A stretch of 64,000 nt of DNA, taken from positions 2,976,001 to 3,040,000 of the forward strand of contig OZ245769.1 in the NCBI GenBank assembly GCA_965227745.1, read 5' to 3'. The stretch comes from GAS368 sp965227745 (GTDB lineage: Bacteria; Verrucomicrobiota; Verrucomicrobiia; Opitutales; Opitutaceae). Positions 18,335 to 26,921 of the stretch are shown piece after piece; position 1 is the first letter of the stretch, and each line of letters starts with the position of its first letter. Below the pieces are notes generated by a model, which ran no database searches, was not told the origin of the DNA, and worked only from the letters and a program-made list of their open reading frames with translations. The translations under genes were made by a program, and so were the position numbers.

Positions 18335-19600
18335 ATGAAATCATTCACCCCACTCGCTTCACTCTCCCTCGCGCTGTTCGCCACCGCCCACGCCGCGCAA
18401 TCCACCGGCACGCCTTTTTACGGCGATCCGCCCAATGCCACGCACCCGTGGGCGATCCATGACCAAAACCGTCCGCAGCCGAAGCTGGTAACGCCCGGCA
18501 CCTACTCCACGCCGGAGAAACCGGGCCAGCCGCCCTCGGATGCGATCGTGCTCTTCGACGGCACCGAGGCCACGCTCAGCAAGTGGGAAGCCGACACCAA
18601 GCCCGGCGAGCCCAACGCGCCGACGAAATGGGTCGTGAAGGACGGCGCGCTGGAGTGCGTGCCGAAATCGGGCTTCGTGCGCACGAAGGAAAAATTTGCG
18701 GACTGCCAGCTCCACGTCGAATGGGCCGCGCCGAAAAATGTGATCGGCGACAGCCAGGGCCGCGGCAACAGCGGCATCTTCCTCATGGGCCTGCTCGAGG
18801 TGCAGGTGCTCGACAACTATAACAACCCCACGTACGCCGATGGTTTCGCCGCGTCGGTGTACGGCACGCAACCCCCGCTCGCGAATGCGCTGCGCGCGCC
18901 CGGTGAGTTTCAAGTGTACGATATCATCTTTCGCCGCCCCATCTACAAGGACGGCAAGGCGGTCGATCCGGGTTACGTCACGGTGTTTTGCAATGGCGTG
19001 CTCGTTCAAGACCACACGCCCATCGAAGGTCCCGGTGGCCACATGAAGCGCACCTACGCGGGCGCGTTTCCCGTGGAGAGCGGCCCGCTCAAACTGCAGG
19101 ACCACGGCAACCCCGTGCGCTTCCGCAATATCTGGTACCGCCCCCTGCCCCCGCGCTCCATCGAGGGAGGCACGGACGGTGCGTTGACGGCCGAGGCGAC
19201 CACCGCCAAGCGGAAAGAAATCGCGGCCGCAATCCGCGACGACGCGGGCAAGCTCAACGGCGTCGCCCAGCTCCTGCGCGTCGCGGAATCACTGGTGTAC
19301 GAGAACGACCCGGCCGTGGCGGCGCGAGTCGAGAGCATGGCGAAGGACTACATGAGCAACCTCACGAAAGTCGTCGCCGCGGCCGCGACCGAGAAAGCGA
19401 ATCTCAAACCCGGACCGGACGCCGAAAACGCCGCGAAGACCCTCGAGGGCAATCTGAACGCCGTGCGCGACCAAGCGAAAAATGTGCAGCGCGCCTTCGC
19501 CTACCTCGCGAAATATGAAATTGTCCCGGCCACGTACGGGCCGAAAGCGGCGCTCGACTCACTGATCAAAGCGCAGGGCTGGGATCAGCCAAAGAAGTGA
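18335..19600 (+). CDS. Secreted DUF1080 (3-keto-disaccharide hydrolase-type) protein
   Basis: A 421-aa exported protein. The ATG at 18335 gives a textbook signal peptide (MKSFTPLASLSLALFATAHA) cleaved near AHA-AQ; in-frame starts further upstream would bury it. The DUF1080 lectin/jelly-roll fold follows from about residue 60 to 285 (VLFDGTEATLSKW, RGNSGIFLMG, GEFQVYDIIFRRP). Members of this fold hydrolyse 3-keto glycosides or bind carbohydrate. A C-terminal helical, Ala/Lys/Glu-rich extension of about 130 residues is extra. A second DUF1080 protein is at 22233-23123. The gene is ended by a hairpin at 19722-19762. Confidence 0.87.
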   Translation: MKSFTPLASLSLALFATAHAAQSTGTPFYGDPPNATHPWAIHDQNRPQPKLVTPGTYSTPEKPGQPPSDAIVLFDGTEATLSKWEADTKPGEPNAPTKWVVKDGALECVPKSGFVRTKEKFADCQLHVEWAAPKNVIGDSQGRGNSGIFLMGLLEVQVLDNYNNPTYADGFAASVYGTQPPLANALRAPGEFQVYDIIFRRPIYKDGKAVDPGYVTVFCNGVLVQDHTPIEGPGGHMKRTYAGAFPVESGPLKLQDHGNPVRFRNIWYRPLPPRSIEGGTDGALTAEATTAKRKEIAAAIRDDAGKLNGVAQLLRVAESLVYENDPAVAARVESMAKDYMSNLTKVVAAAATEKANLKPGPDAENAAKTLEGNLNAVRDQAKNVQRAFAYLAKYEIVPATYGPKAALDSLIKAQGWDQPKK

Positions 19601-19721
19601 GTTCGTTCAAAAATAATTTTCGCGCCACGAACGCAGATTTTGGAACCGCGTTTAGCGAGGCCGGTCTGTATTATCGTGAATCATCGGCTTAGCCGGTGAC
19701 ACAAAAGTTGAAGCTGGACTT

Positions 19722-19762
19722 GGCGAGGTCACCTTCGGGTGGCCTCGCCTCGCCGCTTTTAC
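19722..19762 (+). terminator. Terminator hairpin between convergent genes
   Basis: The stem GGCGAGG.CACC pairs with GGTG.CCTCGCC around a TTCG tetraloop (19722-19749). On the plus strand it is followed by CGCCGCTTTT. It lies 120 bases after the DUF1080 gene and abuts the end of the convergent protease-like gene. Confidence 0.6.
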
Positions 19763-20919
19763 GGGGCGCGCTTTATCGGCCGAGGCCCGAGTAAATCGAC
19801 GAGGGTCACGGTGATGTTTAATTCCTTCGTCCCGCGACGCACCCGCAGGGTTTGCTTGGTGCCGACGGGTTGATTCCAAAACCGGGACAATGGCAAAATG
19901 CCCGGCTGGGTCCGCCACGGCCTCACATCCAGTTGATCGACGGCGAGGAGAACATCGCCCTCATGCAGCCCAGCCCGAGCGGCGGGCGACCCGGAGGCGA
20001 TTTGGCAGACGAGGTCCGCGCTTTTTTCATCGCGGGGCACGAAGACCGCGCCGAGGCGATTATGATCGTAAGGCTGCGGTACATCGCGGCGCGACCGCAG
20101 GTAGGCTTCGCCGGCCGGACCGTCGACTACGAGATCGATGCGCTCGAGGGCCTTGAGCCCGATGATGGCCGCGTATTTGTCCGCGCCAGCCCGCACGCCC
20201 TCAGGAATCTCACTGACGGCGACGCCGCGGAAGCGCAGTCCATCAATGAGGAGATCGTCGGCCCACGCTTCTTCGCGCACCACGATACCGGCGAGCGGAG
20301 TAAAATACGCGATGAGCGAGCGGCGCCGACGGGGATGCGCGTCCTGCCAGAGGCGCCATTTTTCCGGAGAGAGTCTCACGCCATCGGACGAGCCGGTATC
20401 GACCAGAATCAGCTCCGGCCATTCGGCCGGACCTACGACGAGTTCGAGCACCGGGGCATCTTTGCGAATGCCGAGCTTGGTCCAGCCCTCCTTGGCGGTG
20501 GGCAGACGCGGAGCCTCGACGACCTTGCGGCCGATGGCGTCGAACGCGATGCGACCATTGCGAATCGCGGGCCAGCCGACGGCGCCCTGCACATCGGCTG
20601 AGACATACGGCGGGATTTCCATGACCGAGAGCGAAACGGCGGAAAATGTTTTTCCCAATATCACCACGTTGGCCGGACTCGAATGCGCGATGGCCACCTC
20701 GCCCAGCGCGGGTTTAAAACCGGGAGGCGGCTGCTCGACGGAGAGCCCCAGTGAGGTCGCGACTTCGGGCCACACAATTAGCTCCGCGCCGAAACCCGTA
20801 TCGATCGCGAGCTTCGTCATCTTTCCCTCGATCGTCGCTGAAATCAAAATCCGATTATCCGCGCGAACCGCCGAACTCAGCACAACGACTCCGAGAAAAC
20901 ACAGACATCGCGCCCACAT
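19759..20919 (-). CDS. Exported aspartyl-protease-like protein with PDZ domain
   Basis: A 386-aa protein. Starting at 20919, its first 20 residues (MWARCLCFLGVVVLSSAVRA) form a signal peptide; upstream in-frame ATGs give an unnatural leader. Two DTG motifs occur, D40-T-G (LAIDTGFG) and D174-T-G (ILVDTGSS), each followed by a hydrophobic strand, which suggests two retropepsin-like lobes in one chain. A PDZ domain follows (about 285-375; GSPAARAGLHEGDVLLAVD). Similar PDZ plus aspartyl-protease-fold proteins are common in Verrucomicrobiota and Bacteroidota but are not well characterised. It is divergent from the dienelactone hydrolase gene. Confidence 0.78.
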   Translation of the reverse strand: MWARCLCFLGVVVLSSAVRADNRILISATIEGKMTKLAIDTGFGAELIVWPEVATSLGLSVEQPPPGFKPALGEVAIAHSSPANVVILGKTFSAVSLSVMEIPPYVSADVQGAVGWPAIRNGRIAFDAIGRKVVEAPRLPTAKEGWTKLGIRKDAPVLELVVGPAEWPELILVDTGSSDGVRLSPEKWRLWQDAHPRRRRSLIAYFTPLAGIVVREEAWADDLLIDGLRFRGVAVSEIPEGVRAGADKYAAIIGLKALERIDLVVDGPAGEAYLRSRRDVPQPYDHNRLGAVFVPRDEKSADLVCQIASGSPAARAGLHEGDVLLAVDQLDVRPWRTQPGILPLSRFWNQPVGTKQTLRVRRGTKELNITVTLVDLLGPRPIKRAP

Positions 20920-21095
20920 AAATGGGAATCGAGACAAGCGGACGTGAAACGCGAAGGTGCTCAAGTGCCGCACACTACACCGAAAATGAGGCGTCCCCCA
21001 AGAGGGTAGTAACCCCATCGTAGTGTCCGCTCGCCTTGCCACCGTGGAGGCCAACGCATAAACCAGCTCGCAGCCCTCAAATCGTAACCTTTCCC

Positions 21096-21854
21096 ATGAC
21101 GCTCCACGAATTACCGCCAGTCGATCTCACCACGCCCAATGGGCCGATGCGCACCTACGTGTATAAACCGACGGCGCCGGGGCGGTATCCGGGCATACTC
21201 TTGTACTCGGAAATTTTCCAAGTGACCGCGCCGATTCGCCGCACGGCGGCCTTGCTCGCGGGGCACGGCTTCGTGGTGGCGGTGCCGGAAATCTATCACG
21301 AGTTCGAGCCGGCAGGGGCCGTCTTCGCCTACGATCAGGCGGGAGCCGATCGCGGCAACGCGCTCAAGACCACCAAGGAACTCGCCGCCTACGACGCCGA
21401 TGCGCGGGCGGTGCTCGCGTACCTGAAAACCTCCGAGCACTGCACGGGCAAACTCGGCGTGATGGGGATCTGCATCGGCGGGCATCTCGCATTTCGCGCG
21501 GCGATGAATCCCGAGGTGCTGGCCGGCGTGTGTTTCTATGCGACCGACATTCACAAACGCGGCCTCGCCCGCGGCATGAACGACGATTCGCTCGACCGCA
21601 TTCCCGAGATCAAGGGCGAGTTGATGATGATCTGGGGCCGGCAAGACCCGCATGTGCCGCTCGAGGGTCGCTTGAAAATTCAAGCCGCGCTGAATGCGGC
21701 GGGCACGAACTTCACGTGGCAGGAGTTTAACGGCGCGCACGCCTTCCTGCGCGACGAGGGATATCGGTATGATCCGGAACTGGCGCTGCAGTGCTATGGG
21801 CAGGCGGTGGCACTTTTTCGGCGGAAGCTCGGTGAGGGCGAGGGAGCGAAATAA
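21096..21854 (+). CDS. Dienelactone hydrolase family protein
   Basis: A 252-aa cytosolic alpha/beta hydrolase. The catalytic triad is readable: C126 in GICIGGH, D184 in WGRQDPHVP and H215 in GAHAF. This Cys-Asp-His set is the mark of dienelactone hydrolases, which open the lactone ring of dienelactones, though many members act on other esters. The start at 21096 (MTLHELPPVDL) fits family N-termini; an in-frame upstream start adds an unlikely 20 residues. The next gene begins 8 bases downstream and is probably cotranscribed. Confidence 0.9.
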   Translation: MTLHELPPVDLTTPNGPMRTYVYKPTAPGRYPGILLYSEIFQVTAPIRRTAALLAGHGFVVAVPEIYHEFEPAGAVFAYDQAGADRGNALKTTKELAAYDADARAVLAYLKTSEHCTGKLGVMGICIGGHLAFRAAMNPEVLAGVCFYATDIHKRGLARGMNDDSLDRIPEIKGELMMIWGRQDPHVPLEGRLKIQAALNAAGTNFTWQEFNGAHAFLRDEGYRYDPELALQCYGQAVALFRRKLGEGEGAK

Positions 21855-21862
21855 TCGCCACC

Positions 21863-22216
21863 ATGTTAATCAATCTTGTCCTGCTAGCCGGGCTTTTCGC
21901 CGGCAAAAAATGGAAATGGCCTTACCTGGGCGCGATTCTCTTTGGTGTGATCAAGGGAATCTTCTACTTCGTCGCGCCGCTCAAAACCGAGAGCATAGGC
22001 CTGTGTTTGCTCAACGGCCTGATTGGAGCATTTCTTTTTGGCGGCCTGGCGGCGGCACTGGTTTTCTTTCTCCGCCGACTCGACCGCGATGCTCCCGTCG
22101 AGGCGAACTATGCGACGCCGGGGACCGAAAAAATGAAATTTCGGTGGGAGTATATCCCCCTCGCCATCGCCGTGATTTTTCTAGTCTTCGGGGAGATGAT
22201 TCTCGCGATGATCTGA
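21863..22216 (+). CDS. Small membrane protein of unknown function
   Basis: A 117-aa protein with four hydrophobic helices (about 2-14, 19-37, 44-70 and 95-115) joined by short loops, and a KKWKWPYLG motif after the first. It shows no recognisable family signature. It starts 8 bases after the dienelactone hydrolase gene on the same strand, so the two probably form an operon, and it converges on the DUF1080 gene. Confidence 0.6.
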   Translation: MLINLVLLAGLFAGKKWKWPYLGAILFGVIKGIFYFVAPLKTESIGLCLLNGLIGAFLFGGLAAALVFFLRRLDRDAPVEANYATPGTEKMKFRWEYIPLAIAVIFLVFGEMILAMI

Positions 22217-22232
22217 AAGCGGTCCGACGCGC

Positions 22233-23123
22233 TTATTTTTTCTCCGCGTACTCCGCCGGCACGGCCTTGATCGGGCGCCAGGCGATGTCGCGGTAGAAAA
22301 TTTCGGCGCCTTCGGATTGGAGGATGATCGGGCCGGAGGTGACGGTTTGCGGCGTGGGGGTGTCGATGCGCTGCGTGCGTTGGAGGCGCATAACCACCTG
22401 GCCGTTGACGATGTGGATGCTCTCCTCGCCGAGGCAGACAAGCTCGATAGTGTTCCACTCGCCGCTCGGCTTTTCGGCGTCGGGCTGTTTTACGCAGCGG
22501 CCATCCTGACCGGGGACTTGGGCGAACACATTCCACGGGCCTTTCGGATCGTAGTCGTAGATGGCCTTGGTCGTGGCGTTGCCGGTGCCTTTGCGGAGCG
22601 TGGAGCGGACGTAGACAAAGGAGCCGATGGAGTAGAGATCGCCGACGTCGCGCTCCTGGATTTGCAGCTCGGTCGAGCGCGCCCACACGCGGCCCTCGGC
22701 GCCGGGGGCGGCGTGGACGTGATAGAGCAAGCCGCTGTCGCGCTGCGTCTCGGGCTTTTCGCGCGGCGGCCACTTTTTCTCGCCCCACTTGAATTGAAAT
22801 TTCAGGTGATAATTCGTGAACGACTCGGCGGAGCGCAGTTCACCGAAGACCTGACCCGAGATGCGAATGGCGGGGCGGCCATCGACGCTGGGCACGACGG
22901 TGAAAACACCGAGGGGATCGCGGTTGGCGCCGATGTCCTGCGTGTAGTTGCCCTTGGCGTCGCGCGGGAGACCGGGGACATCGTTGGAGGCGTGCGGCTT
23001 GCTGAGGTAGGTGGACCAGCCGGAGAGGTCGTTGCCATTCCACAGCGAGCGCCAGTCGCCTTCGGCTGCGACGGCACGAGACACGAGCACAGCGAAAGCG
23101 AGCAGCCAGAGGGGGTAACGCAT
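22233..23123 (-). CDS. Secreted DUF1080 protein
   Basis: A 296-aa exported protein. Residues 1-19 (MRYPLWLLAFAVLVSRAVA) are a signal peptide. The DUF1080 fold runs through almost the whole mature chain: WRSLWNGNDLSGWSTYL, then RDSGLLYHVH and a C-terminal VMRLQRTQRIDTP..GPIILQSEGAEIFYRDI. This ending (I.LQSEG.E..YR.I..RP) is the standard one for 3-keto-disaccharide hydrolase-like proteins. Unlike the 18335 gene it has no C-terminal extension. It lies 79 bases downstream of the coiled-coil gene on the same strand, but its own promoter is likely. Confidence 0.87.
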   Translation of the reverse strand: MRYPLWLLAFAVLVSRAVAAEGDWRSLWNGNDLSGWSTYLSKPHASNDVPGLPRDAKGNYTQDIGANRDPLGVFTVVPSVDGRPAIRISGQVFGELRSAESFTNYHLKFQFKWGEKKWPPREKPETQRDSGLLYHVHAAPGAEGRVWARSTELQIQERDVGDLYSIGSFVYVRSTLRKGTGNATTKAIYDYDPKGPWNVFAQVPGQDGRCVKQPDAEKPSGEWNTIELVCLGEESIHIVNGQVVMRLQRTQRIDTPTPQTVTSGPIILQSEGAEIFYRDIAWRPIKAVPAEYAEKK

Positions 23124-23202
23124 GGTGTCGGCGACTTTGGGCGCGCCACGGCGGACGGCAACGCGGTTTTCGTGTTATGCCAACACGCCGAGCGGGCGAC
23201 GC

Positions 23203-24612
23203 TCACTGTAGCTTAAGCGGCAGCGCGCGGATGCGGGCCATCAGGCTGTCGAGCGAGGCACTCGTATGCTGGTCGGCGATGGCATCGCCGGTGCGGATGG
23301 TCTGTTGGGCAGAGACATCCTTGGGGACGGCGCAATAGTCGCTGTTGACCATGATGCCGAGGAGTTCGCCGGACTTGCTCAACACGAGGTCGCCGCGCGA
23401 GGGAGCGAAGTCGCCGAAGAGACGTTTGAAGAGGCGATTATCGACGCGGACGAAACCAGGCTGTGAGGCATCGAGTTTGAAGCCGACCTCGCCGTAGCCC
23501 TTGCCGCCGCCGCTGATGAGGACGGCCTCGGGGAATTTGAAGGGATCGGCGGCGAGCGTGTAGATTTTCGCGCCGAGCAGCGGAGCCTGCGCGGGATCGA
23601 TGGGGAGGACGACGACGCGGGGGTCCTGCGCGAGGAATTGCACGGACGGGACGACGCCGCGATAGGACGGACGGGCGAGCTCGACGGTGAGTTTTTCCCA
23701 ATCGAAATTATTTTCGCTCGGCGGGAAGACGGTGTCGGCGGCGTGGAGTAACGCGTAGACGCGCGTGCCGTCGGTGAAGAGGACGGTCTTGGTCTGCTTC
23801 GTCTTGTTGGTGGTGCCGAAGACGCCCTTGCGCGAGGCGGTGAAGGTGGCGTCGACGCGATTCGCGAGGAAGTCGCTAAAGAGGACGTTGGCGTTGATGG
23901 GGCGGTTGTCGCGAATCTCCTTTGTGAGTTCGCCGGATTTTTCGGCGAGTTGGCCGACGCCCTGCGCGAGCTGCGTGGCCGTCTCCTGGACCTTGGCGCG
24001 CTCTTCGCGCTCAGCGGCGACCTGCGTCTCGAGGGTCTTCTTGGTATCGAGGAGGTTTTTCTTTTCCTGCTCGCCGACGACGACGGCGAGGGTGAGGCCC
24101 TCGATTTGTTTGCGGGAGTCGGCCTGGGCTTTTTCGAGGGCGGCGAGGGCCTTGGCCTGGCGCTCGGCCTCGGCGCGCTTTTCGGCGAGTTCGCGCTGGA
24201 GCTGGGCGAGTTGCTCCTTGGTCATCGCGGCATCCTGCGAGGCGGCGGCGACTTTTTTCGAGAGATCCTCGGCGTTGCGCTGCGTCTCGGTGAGCGTGGT
24301 GGTGAGCGACGACTTGTCCTGCGCGAGCTGGGCTTTCTCGGCTTGGAGGGCGTTGAGACTTTGCTCGCGGGCGGCGAGGGCATTGGCGCTCTCGGCGAGT
24401 TTTTGGGCGAGCTGGTCGCGCGTCGTCTTTTCGTCGACGAGCGAATCACGCATGGCGGCCACGAGGTCTTGATCCTTGGTCGCGGCGTTGGCGGCGAGTT
24501 CGGGCACGGGCGGCTGCTGCGCGCGTGCGGGCTCCGCCTTCTCCCAACGCGTGAGCGCAAGGAGATTCAGCAGGAGGAAATCGCAGAGGATGAGCAGCAG
24601 GGTGCGATTCAT
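23203..24612 (-). CDS. Membrane-anchored coiled-coil protein, unknown
   Basis: A 469-aa protein starting with one membrane helix that contains an acidic residue (MNRTLLLILCDFLLLNLLAL, D11). A long coiled coil follows (about 45-215), rich in Ala/Glu/Lys/Gln with many heptads. Then comes a soluble C-terminal domain (about 240-469) with alternating strands (TKTVLFTDGTRVYALLHAAD, VVVLPIDPAQAP, LVLSKSGELLGIMVN) that recalls a degenerate trypsin/PDZ-like beta fold. Its start codon overlaps the stop of the upstream membrane protein by four bases (ATGA), so the two are translationally coupled. I know similar N-termini only from uncharacterised Verrucomicrobiota proteins. Confidence 0.7.
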   Translation of the reverse strand: MNRTLLLILCDFLLLNLLALTRWEKAEPARAQQPPVPELAANAATKDQDLVAAMRDSLVDEKTTRDQLAQKLAESANALAAREQSLNALQAEKAQLAQDKSSLTTTLTETQRNAEDLSKKVAAASQDAAMTKEQLAQLQRELAEKRAEAERQAKALAALEKAQADSRKQIEGLTLAVVVGEQEKKNLLDTKKTLETQVAAEREERAKVQETATQLAQGVGQLAEKSGELTKEIRDNRPINANVLFSDFLANRVDATFTASRKGVFGTTNKTKQTKTVLFTDGTRVYALLHAADTVFPPSENNFDWEKLTVELARPSYRGVVPSVQFLAQDPRVVVLPIDPAQAPLLGAKIYTLAADPFKFPEAVLISGGGKGYGEVGFKLDASQPGFVRVDNRLFKRLFGDFAPSRGDLVLSKSGELLGIMVNSDYCAVPKDVSAQQTIRTGDAIADQHTSASLDSLMARIRALPLKLQ

Positions 24613-26276
24613 GACGCGTAGACGCGACCCTCAGCCTGGGCCTCGATGATGAGTTCGCGCTTGTAGGAGCGCACGTGGCGGATCTTCACGAGCGCGACGC
24701 ACGTGATGCCGAAGAGATTGGAAGCATACGCGGCGAGCAGATCGGGCTCGATCACGCGCAGCACCTGCAGCACGAGCGCGGTGGCCGTGCCGGCGATGCC
24801 AAGATAGAGACCACCGTCGAAAAGGTTTTCCTCATTCTCCATGAGGCGGAGGCGGACGAGCGGCGAGACTGGCTGCCTGGCCACGTCGCGGATTTTCACA
24901 AGGCAGATGAAATACATCGCGACCTGAAGGGCCGCGAAACAACCGATGGAGATGAGCGTAGAGGTATGCATGGTGGCGGCGGGTTGAGAATTTTCGGGGG
25001 CGGCGGCATCGGCCGTGGCGACGAGGACAGGGAGATTGAGGTTGAGCTGGTATTCGGAAGGAGGGGCGGCTTGGACGAGGAAGGGCTCGGTGAGCACGAT
25101 CACCATGCCCGCCAGCAGCAGAGACAGCAGTCCGCTGCGCATGTGCGGCAGAGCGCCCGCCGGGAGGCGAAGATCGCGCGGCAGGACGATCAGCCGATCC
25201 AAGCCAAAGAGGACCAACCAGACGGCGACGATGTAGCCGAGGTACTTGATGGCCAAAGTGAGCTGCGGGTGCTCCAGCGAGAAGGCCGACACGAACTCCA
25301 GCGCGGGGCCGGCGGTGTGATTGACGGGCAACTGGCGACTGGTGAGCAAGCGCACGGCGCCCTGCCCGTAGGTCAGTGCGAGACGGAGATCGGCGAGGCC
25401 GGATTTGCCGTACTGGATGAGGTAACTCGCGACATGGTCGGCAGACTCGGAGAGGAGCGCGGCGGCGTAGATGAGCGGCAATTCGTCGGGCGTGACGCGC
25501 GCGAGCTGGGCAAACTCGCCGACCGTCTTCGTGCTCTCAGCGCGGCGCATCAGCTCGGAGAGTTGGGTCCAGTCGAGGCGACGGCCGAGCGAAAGGAGAT
25601 CAGTGAGAAACACTTCCATCTCACCCAGTTGTTTTTTATCGAGCGCGGTCTCGGCGAGCGTGCGCACCTCACGTTGGAGCGCGGGCGACAGGCGCTCGCC
25701 TTGATAGAGGAGGCCGGTGAGCAGGATCAGCGCGTCGAGCGGCTGGCCGCCGGCGCGAGTGGCGGGGACGAAACGGCCGGTGGACTGGAGATCGCGCAGC
25801 GCGAGGACGGACTGCACGCCGAGCGAGCCGGTGTTGGCGAGGTAGGCGCGGAGCTTGTTGCGCGAGGACTCGGCGATGAAAAATGTGAGGATCGGTGTGC
25901 TCGCGCGGCGGCCGGTGTCCTTGCGCAAATCGAAAAGCGGATCGAGAAACGGATCCCAGCCGCCCCACGCGATGAGCGCGGGCTGTTTCGAAGCGAGCGT
26001 GCCGAGCGTGACATCGAGCGCGGGCGCGCGCGGATCGCCGGAGGCCTTGGCCGCGGCGAGGAAGAGCGAGGCCGGGCCGATTTTTTCCAAGTCCACCAAG
26101 TCGCGCCCGTACGCCCCAAGCGTGGGAGTGCGCTCACCAGCGGCGCGCAGCAGCGCGGGGCTGAGCGATTTCAAATTGGCCGGCACCATCCACGCCAGCA
26201 CGCCGACCACCAAACCCGCGAGGACGAGCAGGAGGGACGGAAATGGCCGGGGGGAGATGGCCGCAGACTCGCGCAT
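24609..26276 (-). CDS. Polytopic membrane protein with helical periplasmic domain, unknown
   Basis: A 555-aa protein. One membrane helix lies at about 13-33. A soluble, all-helical region of about 290 residues follows (LRAYLANTGSLGVQSVLALR; repeats look HEAT/TPR-like). The C-terminal third then has five more membrane helices (about 340-362, 380-402, 435-460, 485-505 and 510-530). The last pair, GLYLGIAGTATALVLQV and NLFGITCVALVKI, faintly resembles the two pore helices of MotA/TolQ/ExbB channels, but there is no definite motif. It is the first gene of a two-gene operon with the coiled-coil protein and diverges from the deformylase gene. Confidence 0.65.
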   Translation of the reverse strand: MRESAAISPRPFPSLLLVLAGLVVGVLAWMVPANLKSLSPALLRAAGERTPTLGAYGRDLVDLEKIGPASLFLAAAKASGDPRAPALDVTLGTLASKQPALIAWGGWDPFLDPLFDLRKDTGRRASTPILTFFIAESSRNKLRAYLANTGSLGVQSVLALRDLQSTGRFVPATRAGGQPLDALILLTGLLYQGERLSPALQREVRTLAETALDKKQLGEMEVFLTDLLSLGRRLDWTQLSELMRRAESTKTVGEFAQLARVTPDELPLIYAAALLSESADHVASYLIQYGKSGLADLRLALTYGQGAVRLLTSRQLPVNHTAGPALEFVSAFSLEHPQLTLAIKYLGYIVAVWLVLFGLDRLIVLPRDLRLPAGALPHMRSGLLSLLLAGMVIVLTEPFLVQAAPPSEYQLNLNLPVLVATADAAAPENSQPAATMHTSTLISIGCFAALQVAMYFICLVKIRDVARQPVSPLVRLRLMENEENLFDGGLYLGIAGTATALVLQVLRVIEPDLLAAYASNLFGITCVALVKIRHVRSYKRELIIEAQAEGRVYAS

Positions 26277-26339
26277 CTGAATTGAAGTATTGGTTTGCGG
26301 GCGCGAGAGGCACTCTCACGCTAATTGCAATACCGACCG

Positions 26340-26921
26340 ATGTCCTTGCGAATTGTTCACTACAACGACCCCATCCTCCGTAAAAAAGGCGCGCGCGTGG
26401 CGACGTTTGATGCGTCACTCCAGCGACTTTCGAAAGAAATGATCCTCACGATGCACGGCGCGGCGGGCATCGGGTTGGCAGCGCAGCAAATCGGCCTCGC
26501 CCTCCAAGTGTGCGTGATCGACCTGCGCGAGGCGGACCAGGATTTCACGTGGAATCTCGATGGGGTGAAGCCGCCGCTCGACCTGATCATGCCGATGACG
26601 CTCGCGAATCCCGAGATCACCTTCGCTCCCGGCACCGAGACTTATCTCTACGAAGAGGGCTGTCTCTCGTTTCCTAAAATTCGCGGTGACGTGCCGCGCC
26701 CCGATGCGATCACGGTGAAATACCAAGATGAGCACGGCGTCGGGCATGTGCTGAAATGCGACGGCCTCTTTGCCCGCTGCATCCAGCACGAGACGGATCA
26801 CCTCAACGGCGTGCTCTTTATCGACCGCATGGACAAAAAAGTCCGCGGCAGTGTCGATGACGCCGTGAAGACGCTCGCGAAGGCGACGCGCGAAGAAACC
26901 AAAACCACTTCCTCCCCATGA
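26340..26921 (+). CDS. def: Peptide deformylase
   Basis: Removes the N-terminal formyl group from nascent proteins, using a Fe(II) or Zn ion. All three motifs are intact: GIGLAAQQ (43-50), EGCLS with metal ligand C108, and QHETDHLNG with metal ligands H150 and H154 and catalytic E151. The length of 193 aa is normal for type I enzymes. I start at the ATG at 26340 (MSLRIVHYNDP); a TTG 15 bases upstream is less likely. The stop overlaps the start of the oxidoreductase gene (ATGA), so translation is coupled. No methionyl-tRNA formyltransferase gene is next to it. Confidence 0.95.
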   Translation: MSLRIVHYNDPILRKKGARVATFDASLQRLSKEMILTMHGAAGIGLAAQQIGLALQVCVIDLREADQDFTWNLDGVKPPLDLIMPMTLANPEITFAPGTETYLYEEGCLSFPKIRGDVPRPDAITVKYQDEHGVGHVLKCDGLFARCIQHETDHLNGVLFIDRMDKKVRGSVDDAVKTLAKATREETKTTSSP

